NCBI GenBank assembly: GCA_004000625.1
Contig: SAUS01000077.1
Location: forward strand, 1-10,769
Source of the DNA: Candidatus Cibiobacter qucibialis
Lineage (GTDB): Bacteria > Bacillota > Clostridia > Oscillospirales > Ruminococcaceae
Reading direction: 5' to 3'
DNA length: 10,769 bases
Positions 1 to 7,158 of the stretch are shown piece after piece. Made by a program: the position numbers and the translations under genes. Numbering within the stretch: position 1 is the stretch's first letter; each line of letters starts with the position of its first letter. The notes under the pieces were generated by a model. The model saw only the letters and a program-made list of their open reading frames with translations, was not told the origin of the DNA and did not search any database.

Positions 1-99
1 GCGCTCACCTTTGCAGCATCCAGTATTATCTGCGCTTTTGGCTTAGCATCTGCCGTACCTCGCTCGCCGTATCGGCACTTAGAATTATGCGGTATTGCC
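1..99 (+). mobile_element. MITE-like foldback element, right end (copy 1)
   Basis: These 99 bases match 8030-8128 with only two differences (positions 49 and 56), so this is the right part of the same element, cut by the window edge. It ends in the terminal repeat GAATTATGCGGTATTGCC, the reverse complement of the left end seen in copies 2 and 3 apart from one or two bases. Because it includes bases corresponding to 8030-8053, it is the long form that carries the central hairpin module. It carries no gene. It sits directly behind the glnS terminator. The element family is not one I can name. Confidence 0.8.
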
Positions 100-100
100 A

Positions 101-144
101 TAATAAAAAGGCCGTTGTGCAGTTTGGCTTGCACAACGGCCTTT
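101..144 (-). terminator. Intrinsic terminator of glnS
   Basis: A perfect 15-bp inverted repeat (107-121 and 130-144) with an 8-base loop lies about 40 bases behind the glnS stop codon. Read on the minus strand, the hairpin ends in TTT and runs on into TTATTA, the shape of a rho-independent terminator. The MITE-like copy 1 begins two bases beyond it. Confidence 0.85.
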
Positions 145-183
145 GAATTATAATTTGAACGATGAAAGAGAAAGCCTGAAAAA

Positions 184-1845
184 TCAGAACTTGAAGCTGT
201 CCTTCAGGGTGACGATGCGGTTGTAAACGTGGGGGTTCTTGCTGTCCGGCGTAAAGTAACCGGTGCGCACGAACTGGAACCGCTCGCCGGGCTTGGCATC
301 GGCCAGGCTCTCTTCCAGCTTGGCGTGGTCAATGACCTGCACGCTGTCGGGGTTCAGGTAATCCTTGAAGTCAGCGCCATCGGGAATGCCGTTCATGTTG
401 GCTTCGGTAAACAGCTTGTCGTACAGGTGGATCTCAGCGTCCACGCAGTGCTCGCAGCTGACCCAATGGATGGTGCCGCGCACCTTGCGGCCATCGGCGG
501 GGTTGCCGTTGCGGGTTTCCAGGTCGGCTTCGGCATGGATGGTCACCACATTACCGGCTTCGTCCTTGTCCACGCCGGTGCAGCGCACCAGGTAAGCGCC
601 CATCAGGCGGACTTCGCTGCCCAGGGTCAGGCGCTTGAACTTCGGCGGGGGAACCTCAAAAAAGTCGCTCTTGTCGATCCAGACTTCCTTGGTAAAGGCA
701 ACCGGGCGGGTGGTGGTGTCGTTGGCATCGCGGTTGGGGTTATTGGGCAGGTCAAAATACTCAACCTGGTCAGCCGGGTAGTTGTCGATCACCAGCTTGA
801 CCGGCTCCAGAACGGCAACGCGGCGGGCGGCGTTCAGCTCCAGCTCGGCGCGCAGCACAGCTTCCAGCTGGCGCATATCCACCAGGCTGTCTGCCTTGGC
901 AACACCGGCGGTGCGCACAAACTCAAAAATGCTGGTGGGGGTATAGCCGCGGCGGCGCAGACCGCACAGGGTGGGCATGCGGGGGTCATCCCAGCCATCC
1001 ACAATGTTCTTTTCCACCAGTTCGCGCAGGTAGCGCTTGCTCATGACGGTGTTGGTCACATTCAGGCGGGCAAATTCGCGCTGCTTGGGGAAGCTGGCGC
1101 CAAAAATATTGGTCACGACCCACTCATACAGGGGGCGGTGGTTCTCAAATTCCAGGCTGCACATGGAATGGGTGATGCCCTCAATGGCGTCCTGAATGGG
1201 GTGGGCAAAGTCATACAGGGGGTAGATGCACCACTTATCGCCCTGGCGGTGGTGGGAAACATGCTTGATGCGGTAAATCGCCGGGTCACGCAGGTTCATG
1301 TTGGGGCTGGCCAGGTCGATTTTGGCGCGCAGGGTCTTTTCGCCATCGGCAAACTCGCCCGCGCGCATCCGGCGGAACAGGTCGAGGTTTTCTTCCGGGG
1401 TGCGGTCGCGGTAGGGGGAAGGACGGCTGGGCTTACCGGCATCGTTGCCGCGGTATTCCTGCATCTCCTCGCGGGTCAGGTCATCCACATAGGCTTTGCC
1501 TTCCTGAATGAGCTTTTCGGCGTATTCATAGCACTTTTCAAAGTAATCGCTGCCGTAAAAAATGCCGCCGTTGGGGGTGGCACCCAGCCATTCCAGATCT
1601 TTCAGGATGCTCTGCACATACTCGTCGCCTTCGCGGGCGGGGTTGGTATCGTCAAAGCGCAAGTTAAACTTACCGCCATAGGTTTTGGCGGTCATGTAGT
1701 TGATGTAAATGGCCTTGGCGGAACCAATGTGCAGGTAGCCGTTCGGCTCCGGCGGAAAACGGGTATGGATCTCCTTGACCTTGCCCTCGGCAAGATCCGC
1801 GTCAATGATCTCAGTCAAAAAATTGGAAAACTTTTCGTCAGCCAT
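184..1845 (-). CDS. glnS: Glutaminyl-tRNA synthetase (GlnRS)
   Basis: The protein has 553 residues, against 554 in E. coli GlnRS. It attaches glutamine to tRNA-Gln in the cytoplasm using ATP. The class I signatures are in place: PPEPNGYLHIGS (31-42, the HIGH motif with Ser in the last place), FDDTNP (64-69, with Asp66 of the glutamine pocket), Tyr211 in YPLYDF, and VMSKR (267-271, the KMSKS loop). The C-terminal third is the anticodon-binding beta-barrel region. FDDTNP and the overall length favour GlnRS over a GluRS. A GTG nine bases upstream is also open, but it overlaps the ribosome site, so ATG at 1845 is chosen. The gene stands alone, with its own promoter candidate upstream and a strong terminator downstream. 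Many Firmicutes lack GlnRS and use GatCAB, so its presence is mildly notable. Confidence 0.96.
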   Translation of the reverse strand: MADEKFSNFLTEIIDADLAEGKVKEIHTRFPPEPNGYLHIGSAKAIYINYMTAKTYGGKFNLRFDDTNPAREGDEYVQSILKDLEWLGATPNGGIFYGSDYFEKCYEYAEKLIQEGKAYVDDLTREEMQEYRGNDAGKPSRPSPYRDRTPEENLDLFRRMRAGEFADGEKTLRAKIDLASPNMNLRDPAIYRIKHVSHHRQGDKWCIYPLYDFAHPIQDAIEGITHSMCSLEFENHRPLYEWVVTNIFGASFPKQREFARLNVTNTVMSKRYLRELVEKNIVDGWDDPRMPTLCGLRRRGYTPTSIFEFVRTAGVAKADSLVDMRQLEAVLRAELELNAARRVAVLEPVKLVIDNYPADQVEYFDLPNNPNRDANDTTTRPVAFTKEVWIDKSDFFEVPPPKFKRLTLGSEVRLMGAYLVRCTGVDKDEAGNVVTIHAEADLETRNGNPADGRKVRGTIHWVSCEHCVDAEIHLYDKLFTEANMNGIPDGADFKDYLNPDSVQVIDHAKLEESLADAKPGERFQFVRTGYFTPDSKNPHVYNRIVTLKDSFKF

Positions 1846-1853
1846 GTATTCCA

Positions 1854-1857
1854 CTCC
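1854..1857 (-). promoter_or_regulatory. glnS ribosome binding site
   Basis: GGAG on the minus strand lies 8 bases before the ATG at 1845. It covers the first base of the alternative GTG start at 1854-1852, which rules that longer start out. Confidence 0.75.
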
Positions 1858-1863
1858 AATAAA

Positions 1864-1890
1864 ATATTGTAGATTGTAATATTGTCGATT
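1864..1890. repeat. Tandem 12-base direct repeat at the glnS promoter
   Basis: ATATTGTAGATT (1864-1875) and ATATTGTCGATT (1879-1890) differ by one base and start 15 bases apart. They overlap the -10 box and the spacer of the proposed glnS promoter. They could be paired protein-binding sites, but AT-rich DNA gives such pairs by chance, so the function is open. Confidence 0.5.
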
Positions 1891-1904
1891 TTCTTATTTT
1901 ACAA
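1876..1904 (-). promoter_or_regulatory. Candidate glnS promoter
   Basis: On the minus strand, TTGTAA (1904-1899) and TATTAC (1881-1876) are separated by exactly 17 bases and lie about 30 bases before the glnS start. Neither box is perfect. The stretch is much more AT-rich than the flanking genes, as expected of a promoter. Confidence 0.4.
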
Positions 1905-1988
1905 TAAGCGGCAGGGTTTTGCAATATGGGGAACAGGGGCAAAATGCAGAATTGAACGTGCAAAACCGCTTTTTAAGCAAAAAAACGC

Positions 1989-2996
1989 TTAGCGATAGTC
2001 AATGGAAAGGGTGGGCAGACCGTTCAGGGTAAGGTCTGCAATGTTGCCATCCTTGAATTCATAGTAGCCCTGCGCGGCGATCATCGCGCCGTTGTCGCCG
2101 CAGTATTTCAGTTCCGGCAGATACACTTTCGCGCCGAGCTTCTGGGCACCATCGTTCACCAGCTGGCGCAGACGGCCATTGGCCGCAACGCCGCCCGCCA
2201 GGCAGATGGTTTTGGCGTTGGTATCCGCTGCGGCGGCCAGCAGCTTTTTGGCCAGGATCTGTGCAATGCGCTCCTGGAAGCTGGCGGCCATATCGGCCAC
2301 GCGCACTTCCTCACCGCGCTGCTGGGCGTTGTGAACCTCGTTGACAACGGCAGTCTTTAAGCCGGAAAAGCTCACGTTGTATTTACCCTCCACATGCGGG
2401 GTGGGCAGCTTGTAATAGTGCGGGTCGCCGGTTTTGGCGGCCTGCGAAACGCTGGGCCCGCCGGGATAGGGCAGCCCCAGGGTGCGGGCAACTTTATCAA
2501 ACGCTTCGCCCGCGGCGTCATCCACCGTGCGGCCCAGAACATGGTACTTGCACCAGTCCTCTACCTGCACAATATGGCTGTGGCCGCCGCTGGCCACCAG
2601 GCAGAGGAATGGCGGCTCCAGCTGTGGGTGGGTCAGATAGTTGGCTGCAATGTGCCCGCGCAGGTGATGTACCGGCACCAGCGGCTTGCCCGCGCCGTAA
2701 GCCAGGCCCTTGGCAAAGTTGACCCCCACCAGCACGGCCCCAATCAGGCCGGGGGCAAAGGTGACGGCCACCGCGTCCACATCCGCAATGGCCATGTTGG
2801 CATCCTGCAAAGCCTGCTGCACCGTTGCGCTGATGTATTCCGCATGGCGGCGGCTGGCAATTTCCGGCACAACACCGCCGTAAAGCGCCTGTTCTTTGAC
2901 GCTGGTAGAAATAACGTTGGAAATTAAATGTTTTCCATCCTCCACAATCGCAGCCGCCGTCTCATCGCAGCTCGATTCGATGCCTAAAATATACAT
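1989..2996 (-). CDS. tsaD: tRNA N6-threonylcarbamoyladenosine transferase TsaD (Gcp/YgjD/Kae1)
   Basis: The protein has 335 residues, the usual length for TsaD. It transfers the threonylcarbamoyl group made by TsaC onto A37 of tRNAs that read ANN codons, working with TsaB and TsaE. Visible landmarks: the ASKHA nucleotide-binding start ILGIESSCDET (3-13), the metal ligands in HHLRGH (His111 and His115), the SGGHSH loop (136-141), AGGVAANGRLR (267-277), and CGDNGAMIA with the third metal ligand Asp301. The start ATG at 2996 gives the standard N terminus. The sequence just before it, GGGGGTATACA, is only a weak ribosome site. tsaB, tsaC and tsaE are not in the window. tsaD lies 222 bases behind polA on the same strand, but a heptad-repeat element fills the gap. 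A weak TAAAAT box (minus strand, 3052-3047) could give it its own promoter. No clear terminator follows; only a T run beginning in the stop region is visible. Confidence 0.97.
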   Translation of the reverse strand: MYILGIESSCDETAAAIVEDGKHLISNVISTSVKEQALYGGVVPEIASRRHAEYISATVQQALQDANMAIADVDAVAVTFAPGLIGAVLVGVNFAKGLAYGAGKPLVPVHHLRGHIAANYLTHPQLEPPFLCLVASGGHSHIVQVEDWCKYHVLGRTVDDAAGEAFDKVARTLGLPYPGGPSVSQAAKTGDPHYYKLPTPHVEGKYNVSFSGLKTAVVNEVHNAQQRGEEVRVADMAASFQERIAQILAKKLLAAAADTNAKTICLAGGVAANGRLRQLVNDGAQKLGAKVYLPELKYCGDNGAMIAAQGYYEFKDGNIADLTLNGLPTLSIDYR

Positions 2997-3014
2997 TGTA
3001 TACCCCCGTGTGAA

Positions 3015-3219
3015 GTTAGGAGTTAGGAGTTAATAGGAACGAAAAGATTTTAGCAACCTTTTATTTTGATCTGTAGGGAACGGTCTTGACCGTTCCGAAA
3101 CCTTGCTACAGATGCCATGACGGGATTTGCAGCAAGGTTGGCGGGAGCATTGCAATTTCTCATTGCTCATTGCTAATCCCTAATTAACTCCTAACTCCTA
3201 CTTCCTACCTCCTATCTGT
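3015..3219. repeat. Heptad-armed intergenic element E1 (polA/tsaD gap)
   Basis: The left arm carries TTAGGAG-type units. TAGGAGTTAGGAGTTAAT (3017-3034) is a perfect 18-base inverted match to 3183-3200. The right arm continues in 7-base steps on both sides of that match: ATTTCTC, ATTGCTC, ATTGCTA and ATCCCTA units start at 3155, 3162, 3169 and 3176, then CTCC-type units start at 3185, 3192, 3199 and 3206, ending at the polA stop codon. There is one single-base slip in the register. The core (3035-3154) contains nested inverted repeats. The element has no gene. It is grouped with E2-E4 by its arms only; its core differs from theirs. Confidence 0.7.
3071..3139. other. Structured core of E1: nested hairpins
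   Basis: GGAACGGTC (3077-3085) and GACCGTTCC (3088-3096) form a 9-bp inverted repeat with two bases between. It is enclosed by CTGTAG (3071-3076) and CTACAG (3106-3111). AACCTTGCT (3099-3107) can instead pair with AGCAAGGTT (3131-3139), and this would break the outer CTGTAG stem. The two folds are therefore mutually exclusive. No T run follows, so this is not a plain terminator on either strand. Confidence 0.55.
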
Positions 3220-5732
3220 TAATGTGCTTCCAGCCAGGTCTTGCCGGTGCCGACTTCGGCGGTGAGGGGGACGGAATAGGATACCACCTGCTCCATCTCC
3301 TCTTTCAGAATACGCTTGACCTGTTCCACTTCGTTTTCCGGCGCTTCCACGATCAGTTCATCGTGTACCTGCAATAGCAGGCGGGCCTGCAGTTTTTCGT
3401 CCCGCAGGCGCTGCCAGACATGCACCATGGCCAGCTTAATGATATCCGCCGCGGTGCCCTGGATGGGTGTGTTGCGGGCCATGCGCTCGCCGGAGCTGCG
3501 CACCTGGAAATTGGAGCTTGCCAGCTCCGGCAGCGGGCGGCGGCGGCCAAACAGCGTCTCTACATAGCCCTTCTCTTTGGCGTGTTCAATGCAGTTCTGC
3601 ATGTAGCCGTCCACTTTCGGGAAGGTATTCAGATACGTTTTCAAGAAAGTATCTGCCTCCTTGACCGAAATGCCGAGGTCCTTGCCCAGAGAGAACGCTC
3701 CCTTGCCGTACATGATGCCAAAGTTGATGGCCTTGGCGGAGGTGCGCAGCTCATGGGTGACATCCGATTCCGGGATGTGGTAGATCTTGGCCGCGGTGGC
3801 GCGGTGAATGTCTGCCCCGGACAAAAACGCCTGCTGCATGGCTTCATCGCCTGTAATGTGGGCCAGAATGCGCAGTTCGATCTGGGAATAGTCAGCGTCC
3901 ACCAGCGTTTCGCCGGGGGCGGCCACAAAGTAGCCGCGCAGGCGGCTGCCCAGCTCGGTGCGGATGGGAATGTTCTGCAAATTCGGCTCAGTGGAGCTGA
4001 TGCGTCCCGTGCGGGCTTCGGTCTGGATAAAGGTGGAATGGATGCGTCCGTCCGGCCCCAGGGCTTTCAGCAGGCCCTCCACATAGGTGGAAAGCAGCTT
4101 GGAATAGGTGCGGTACTTCAAAATATCATCCACCGCCGGGCTGTAGGCGCGCAGGCTTTCCAGCGTTTCGGCGTCGGTGGAATAGCCGCGGGCCGTTTTT
4201 TTGCGGGGCGGCAGGCCCAGCTTGTCAAACAGGGCTTCGCCCAACTGCTTGGGGCTGTTCAGATTGAACTCGTACCCGACCTCAGCATAAATGTTCTGCA
4301 AAATGCCGTTCAGCTCGGCGCGCAGGCTATCGCCGAACTGGCGGATGCCCTCGGCGTCCACCGCAAAGCCGATGTGCTCCATGTCGGCCAGCACGCGGGC
4401 CAGAGGCAGCTCCATCGTGGCCAGCAGGTCGTGGCCGCCCTGCTCGTCCAGCTTAGTGGAAAGCACATCCAGCAAGGCGGAAAGCGCCCCGGCATCCGGC
4501 GCGGCGGCGCAGGCAAAGGCGGGGGCAGCAGCGTATTCTGCCGCCAGCTGCCCGGCCTGGTAATCACTGGCCGAAGGATTCAGTAGGTAGGCGGCCAGCT
4601 TGCCATCAAACACAATGGCCGCGCCAACGCCGCCATGCTCCAGTGCAATGTGGTACAACGGCTTTGCATCAAACACACGCAGCTGCACCCCGGCGGCATC
4701 CAGCAGAGAGGGCAGGCGGTCGTTATCCAGCAGGTAAACGGAATCCCCCTGCACGGCGTACCAGCTGCCGTCCTTGTTCTGGGCCAGGTCATATCGGCCT
4801 TCCGGCGCAAGGGGCAGCAGGTCGGGCTGCACTTCCGGCAGAGTCTCTGCGCTGGCGGCAACCGCTGCCGGGGATTCATCCAGCCCCCAGCGGGCGGTCA
4901 GCTTGTGCATTTCCAGCTCAGCCAGCAGTTGGGCTGCGGCAGCCGGGTCCCCGGCAGTGCGGCAGTAGTGCTCCGGCGCAGTTTCGATGGGAGCGTCCTT
5001 GCGGATGGTGCCCAGCATGTGGGAAAGCTCGGCCAGCTCCTTGTTGGCTTCCAGCTTTTCCCGCTGTTTGGGTTTGATGGCTTTGTCGTCCAGGTGCTCA
5101 TACACGCCCTGCAAACTGCCGAACTTCTGCACCAGGGCAAGGGCGGTCTTTTCGCCAATGCCGGGCACGCCGGGAATATTATCGGAAGCATCGCCCATCA
5201 GGCTTTTTACTTCGATCAGCTGCGGCGGGGCCACGCCGTATTTTTCCTGGATGGCGGCGGGGTCCATGGGCAGCGTTTCGCGGTTGGTGGCAAGCAGCAC
5301 CGTGGTGGCATCGTCTACCAGCTGCAGGCTGTCCCGGTCACCGGTTGCCAGCAGGGTGGTGCCCCCGGCGGCCCCGTTGGCGGCGGCCAGCGTGCCCAGG
5401 ATATCGTCCGCTTCCCAGCCGGGCTTGCTGACCTGCACAAAGCCAAGGTCGGTCAGCAGCTGCTTTAATACCGGCATCTGCTCCGCCAGCTCCTGCGGCA
5501 TACCGTGGCGGGTGGCCTTGTAGCCGTCATAGGCGGTATGGCGGAAGGTGGGGGCTTTTTCGTCCCAGGCAATGGCCACAGCGTCCGGGTGGTGGGCGGA
5601 AAGCAGGTTGAGCAGGATATTCTGGAAGCCGAAAATGGCGTTGGTGTAGCGCCCATCCTTGGTTGTCAGCAGCTTGATACCAAAGTAAGCCCGGTTCACC
5701 AGACTGTTGCCATCCAAAACCAGCAATTTCAT
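3219..5732 (-). CDS. polA: DNA polymerase I
   Basis: The protein has 837 residues. It fills gaps and removes RNA primers during replication and repair. The N-terminal 5'-3' exonuclease (about 1-285) shows LDGN (6-9), EADD (107-110), TGDRD (130-134) and the helix-hairpin-helix stretch SLMGDASDNIPGVPGIGEKT (177-196). The family A polymerase domain (about 435-837) has motif A DYSQIELR (614-621), motif B with Arg663, Lys667, Phe671 and Tyr675, and motif C QVHDELIVE (788-796). The middle domain (about 310-430) lacks the DxE and YxxxD motifs of an active 3'-5' exonuclease, so proofreading is probably absent, as in Bacillus and Thermus Pol I. ATG at 5732 is chosen because GGAGG stands 7 bases before it; the longer GTG start at 5759 would place that site inside the gene. 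The stop codon abuts the arm of element E1. Confidence 0.97.
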   Translation of the reverse strand: MKLLVLDGNSLVNRAYFGIKLLTTKDGRYTNAIFGFQNILLNLLSAHHPDAVAIAWDEKAPTFRHTAYDGYKATRHGMPQELAEQMPVLKQLLTDLGFVQVSKPGWEADDILGTLAAANGAAGGTTLLATGDRDSLQLVDDATTVLLATNRETLPMDPAAIQEKYGVAPPQLIEVKSLMGDASDNIPGVPGIGEKTALALVQKFGSLQGVYEHLDDKAIKPKQREKLEANKELAELSHMLGTIRKDAPIETAPEHYCRTAGDPAAAAQLLAELEMHKLTARWGLDESPAAVAASAETLPEVQPDLLPLAPEGRYDLAQNKDGSWYAVQGDSVYLLDNDRLPSLLDAAGVQLRVFDAKPLYHIALEHGGVGAAIVFDGKLAAYLLNPSASDYQAGQLAAEYAAAPAFACAAAPDAGALSALLDVLSTKLDEQGGHDLLATMELPLARVLADMEHIGFAVDAEGIRQFGDSLRAELNGILQNIYAEVGYEFNLNSPKQLGEALFDKLGLPPRKKTARGYSTDAETLESLRAYSPAVDDILKYRTYSKLLSTYVEGLLKALGPDGRIHSTFIQTEARTGRISSTEPNLQNIPIRTELGSRLRGYFVAAPGETLVDADYSQIELRILAHITGDEAMQQAFLSGADIHRATAAKIYHIPESDVTHELRTSAKAINFGIMYGKGAFSLGKDLGISVKEADTFLKTYLNTFPKVDGYMQNCIEHAKEKGYVETLFGRRRPLPELASSNFQVRSSGERMARNTPIQGTAADIIKLAMVHVWQRLRDEKLQARLLLQVHDELIVEAPENEVEQVKRILKEEMEQVVSYSVPLTAEVGTGKTWLEAH

Positions 5733-5739
5733 ACAGGAA

Positions 5740-5744
5740 CCTCC
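5740..5744 (-). promoter_or_regulatory. polA ribosome binding site
   Basis: GGAGG on the minus strand is 7 bases from the ATG at 5732. It decides in favour of this start over the in-frame GTG nine codons upstream. Confidence 0.85.
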
Positions 5745-5780
5745 GAAAAAACGAAACACATCGATTGCAATAATAAAAAT

Positions 5781-5789
5781 AGTATATCA
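5781..5789 (-). promoter_or_regulatory. Probable polA promoter (extended -10)
   Basis: The minus strand reads TGTGATATACT (5791-5781): an extended -10 box, TGA followed by TATACT, about 50 bases before the polA start. No good -35 box lies at the usual distance, which is tolerable for an extended -10. The identical 11 bases recur on the minus strand at 8214-8204, upstream of the yfbR-like gene. Confidence 0.5.
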
Positions 5790-5793
5790 CAAA

Positions 5794-5822
5794 TTGCACT
5801 GGTGTGGGGAGTGTGGTAAAAT
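5794..5822 (+). promoter_or_regulatory. Probable dusB promoter
   Basis: TTGCAC (5794-5799) and TAAAAT (5817-5822) are separated by 17 bases, and TGG directly before the -10 box gives an extended -10. This is the best promoter match in the window. It points toward dusB, back to back with the polA promoter. The -10 box also forms half of a small palindrome, TAAAAT-AAT-ATTTTA (5817-5831). Transcription would begin near 5829, leaving a leader of about 210 bases that contains element E2. Confidence 0.6.
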
Positions 5823-5860
5823 AATATTTTAGCTGAAGCAAAAACAAAAGTTGGGAGAGA

Positions 5861-6027
5861 GTTAGGAGTTAGGAGGTAGGAGTTAGGAGTTAGGAAGTAG
5901 GAGTTATTGGTGTGCGCTGGCGCGCACAATTTTGAATGTTAGGTTTTATTGTTTTACCCCAAAAATTCAAAACGCGGCGCAAGCCGCACCTTTAACTCCT
6001 CACTCCTAACTCCTCGCTCTTCACTCC
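5861..6027. repeat. Heptad-armed intergenic element E2 (polA/dusB gap)
   Basis: The left arm is six 7-base units of the type GTTAGGA, starting at 5861, 5868, 5875, 5882, 5889 and 5896. The right arm is five complementary units of the type TAACTCC, starting at 5993, 6000, 6007, 6014 and 6021. The core holds two hairpins: TGTGCGC-TGGC-GCGCACA (5911-5928) and GCGGC-GCAA-GCCGC (5974-5987, a GNRA-type loop). Between them TTTTGAAT (5930-5937) can pair with ATTCAAAA (5965-5972). Core blocks 5909-5941 and 5974-6000 match element E3 with 4 of 33 and 1 of 27 bases different. The element lies inside the predicted dusB leader. Confidence 0.75.
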
Positions 6028-6041
6028 TGCCTATCAAAAAT

Positions 6042-7025
6042 ATGCAATTACGCAATCTAAACATTCCATATGCACAGCCTGCGGTGTTTGCGCCGATGGC
6101 GGGGTTTACGGATGCGGCGTGCCGGCACCTGATGGCGGACCATGGCGCGGCGTGGACGGTAAGCGAGATGGCCAGCGCCAAGGCCATTACCTTTGGCGAT
6201 GACAAAAGCGTGCGCCTGCTGCGGGACAAGGCCTCCCACGGCATTTATGCCGTGCAGCTGTTTGGGGCCGAGCCCGAAACGATGGCGCAGGCTATCCGGA
6301 TCATTCAGGAAAAAGGCGTGCAGTTTGATATTCTGGACATCAACATGGGTTGCCCGGCCCCCAAGATCACATCCAGCGGTGCAGGCAGCAAACTGATGCA
6401 GGACCCGGAGCTGTGCGGCCGCATGGTGGCCGCTGCCCGCGCAGCCCTGGGGCCGGATAAGCCTCTGACCGTTAAAATGCGCATTGGCTGGGATGCCGAG
6501 CAGCTGACCGGCGTTGCCGTGGCCCGGCAGTGTGAAGCAAACGGTGCAGACCTGATCGCCGTGCATGGCCGCACGCGGGAGCAGATGTACATCCCGCCCA
6601 TTGATGTGGATGCCATCACGGAGATCCGCAAAGCGGTCGGCATTCCGGTGCTGGCAAACGGCGATATCACTACGGCGGAAGACGCAAAGCAGATTTTGGA
6701 GCAAACCGGCTGCGCGGGCGTGATGATCGGCCGCGGCGCGCTGGGCGACCCCTGGCTGTTTGAGCGCATCAACGCCGTATTGACTGGCCAGCCGGAGCCC
6801 GGCGAACCCAGCCTGAACGCCCGGATGAGCGCCCTGCGCGCCCAAATCTACGAAATGTGCGAAGAAAAAGGCGAATGGACCGCTATGCCCCAGGCCCGCG
6901 GCCAGGCCATGCACTATATGAAAGGTCTGAAGGGCGCCGCGTCCCTGCGCCGTTATTGTTCCATGCTGGAGCATTTTACCGATGTGGACAAGCTGATTGA
7001 GGCGGTATATAAGCTCCAAGGGTAG
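6042..7025 (+). CDS. dusB: tRNA-dihydrouridine synthase, DusB family
   Basis: The protein has 327 residues. It is an FMN enzyme that reduces specific uridines in the D-loop of tRNA with NADPH. Visible landmarks along the TIM barrel: APMAGFTD (17-24, FMN binding), DINMGCPAPKI (99-109) with the catalytic Cys104, then VKMRIGW, AVHGRTREQMY, PVLANGDI and GVMIGRGALGDPW, in the order typical of the family. ATG at 6042 fits the normal N terminus. The frame is open further up to a TTG at 5949, but that extension is translated repeat. No ribosome site precedes 6042; the 20 bases before it are pyrimidine-rich and part of the E2 arm. The stop TAG is at the first base of the next repeat arm (E3). The gene is monocistronic and flanked on both sides by related repeats in direct orientation. 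Confidence 0.95.
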   Translation: MQLRNLNIPYAQPAVFAPMAGFTDAACRHLMADHGAAWTVSEMASAKAITFGDDKSVRLLRDKASHGIYAVQLFGAEPETMAQAIRIIQEKGVQFDILDINMGCPAPKITSSGAGSKLMQDPELCGRMVAAARAALGPDKPLTVKMRIGWDAEQLTGVAVARQCEANGADLIAVHGRTREQMYIPPIDVDAITEIRKAVGIPVLANGDITTAEDAKQILEQTGCAGVMIGRGALGDPWLFERINAVLTGQPEPGEPSLNARMSALRAQIYEMCEEKGEWTAMPQARGQAMHYMKGLKGAASLRRYCSMLEHFTDVDKLIEAVYKLQG

Positions 7026-7053
7026 TTAGGAGGTAGGAGTTAGAAGTTTATGG

Positions 7054-7078
7054 TGTGCGCTGACGTGCACGATTTTGA
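7054..7078 (+). terminator. Possible dusB terminator within E3
   Basis: TGTGCGC-TGAC-GTGCACG gives a 6-bp stem with one G-T pair, followed by ATTTTGAAT, about 30 bases behind the dusB stop. The stem is short and the T run is only four, so this is a weak terminator call. The same hairpin is also present in E2, upstream of dusB. Confidence 0.35.
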
Positions 7079-7103
7079 ATATTAACCTTTTCTTATTTTC
7101 AAA

Positions 7104-7129
7104 TTTTCGAAAATGCGGCGCAAGCCGCA
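7104..7129 (-). terminator. Possible terminator of the yfbR-like gene within E3
   Basis: Read on the minus strand, TGCGGC-TTGC-GCCGCA is a 6-bp GC-rich stem followed by TTTTCGAAAATTT, about 30 bases behind the stop codon at 7159. This fits a modest rho-independent terminator. Together with the plus-strand hairpin it would make E3 a two-way terminator. Confidence 0.45.
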
Positions 7130-7158
7130 CCTTCAACTCCTAACTCCTCACTATTTAC

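Noticed and set aside
229..1872. Open frame of 547 codons on the plus strand, opposite glnS
   Set aside because: It runs antisense to a clear GlnRS gene, has a composition typical of the opposite strand of GC-rich DNA, and shows no domain or ribosome site.
3056..3112. GGAACGGTC hairpin considered as a terminator of polA
   Set aside because: No T run follows on the minus strand, and the loop is only two bases.
3420..4586. Long plus-strand frames opposite polA (also 4635-5468)
   Set aside because: These are mirror frames of polA; the polymerase motifs on the minus strand account for the DNA.
5861..5905. Heptad tract considered as a CRISPR array
   Set aside because: Units are 7 bases and contiguous with no spacers, and there are no cas genes.
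5949..6041. Upstream TTG start adding 31 residues to DusB
   Set aside because: The extension is translated repeat DNA, family members begin near the Met at 6042, and the extra residues show no signal.
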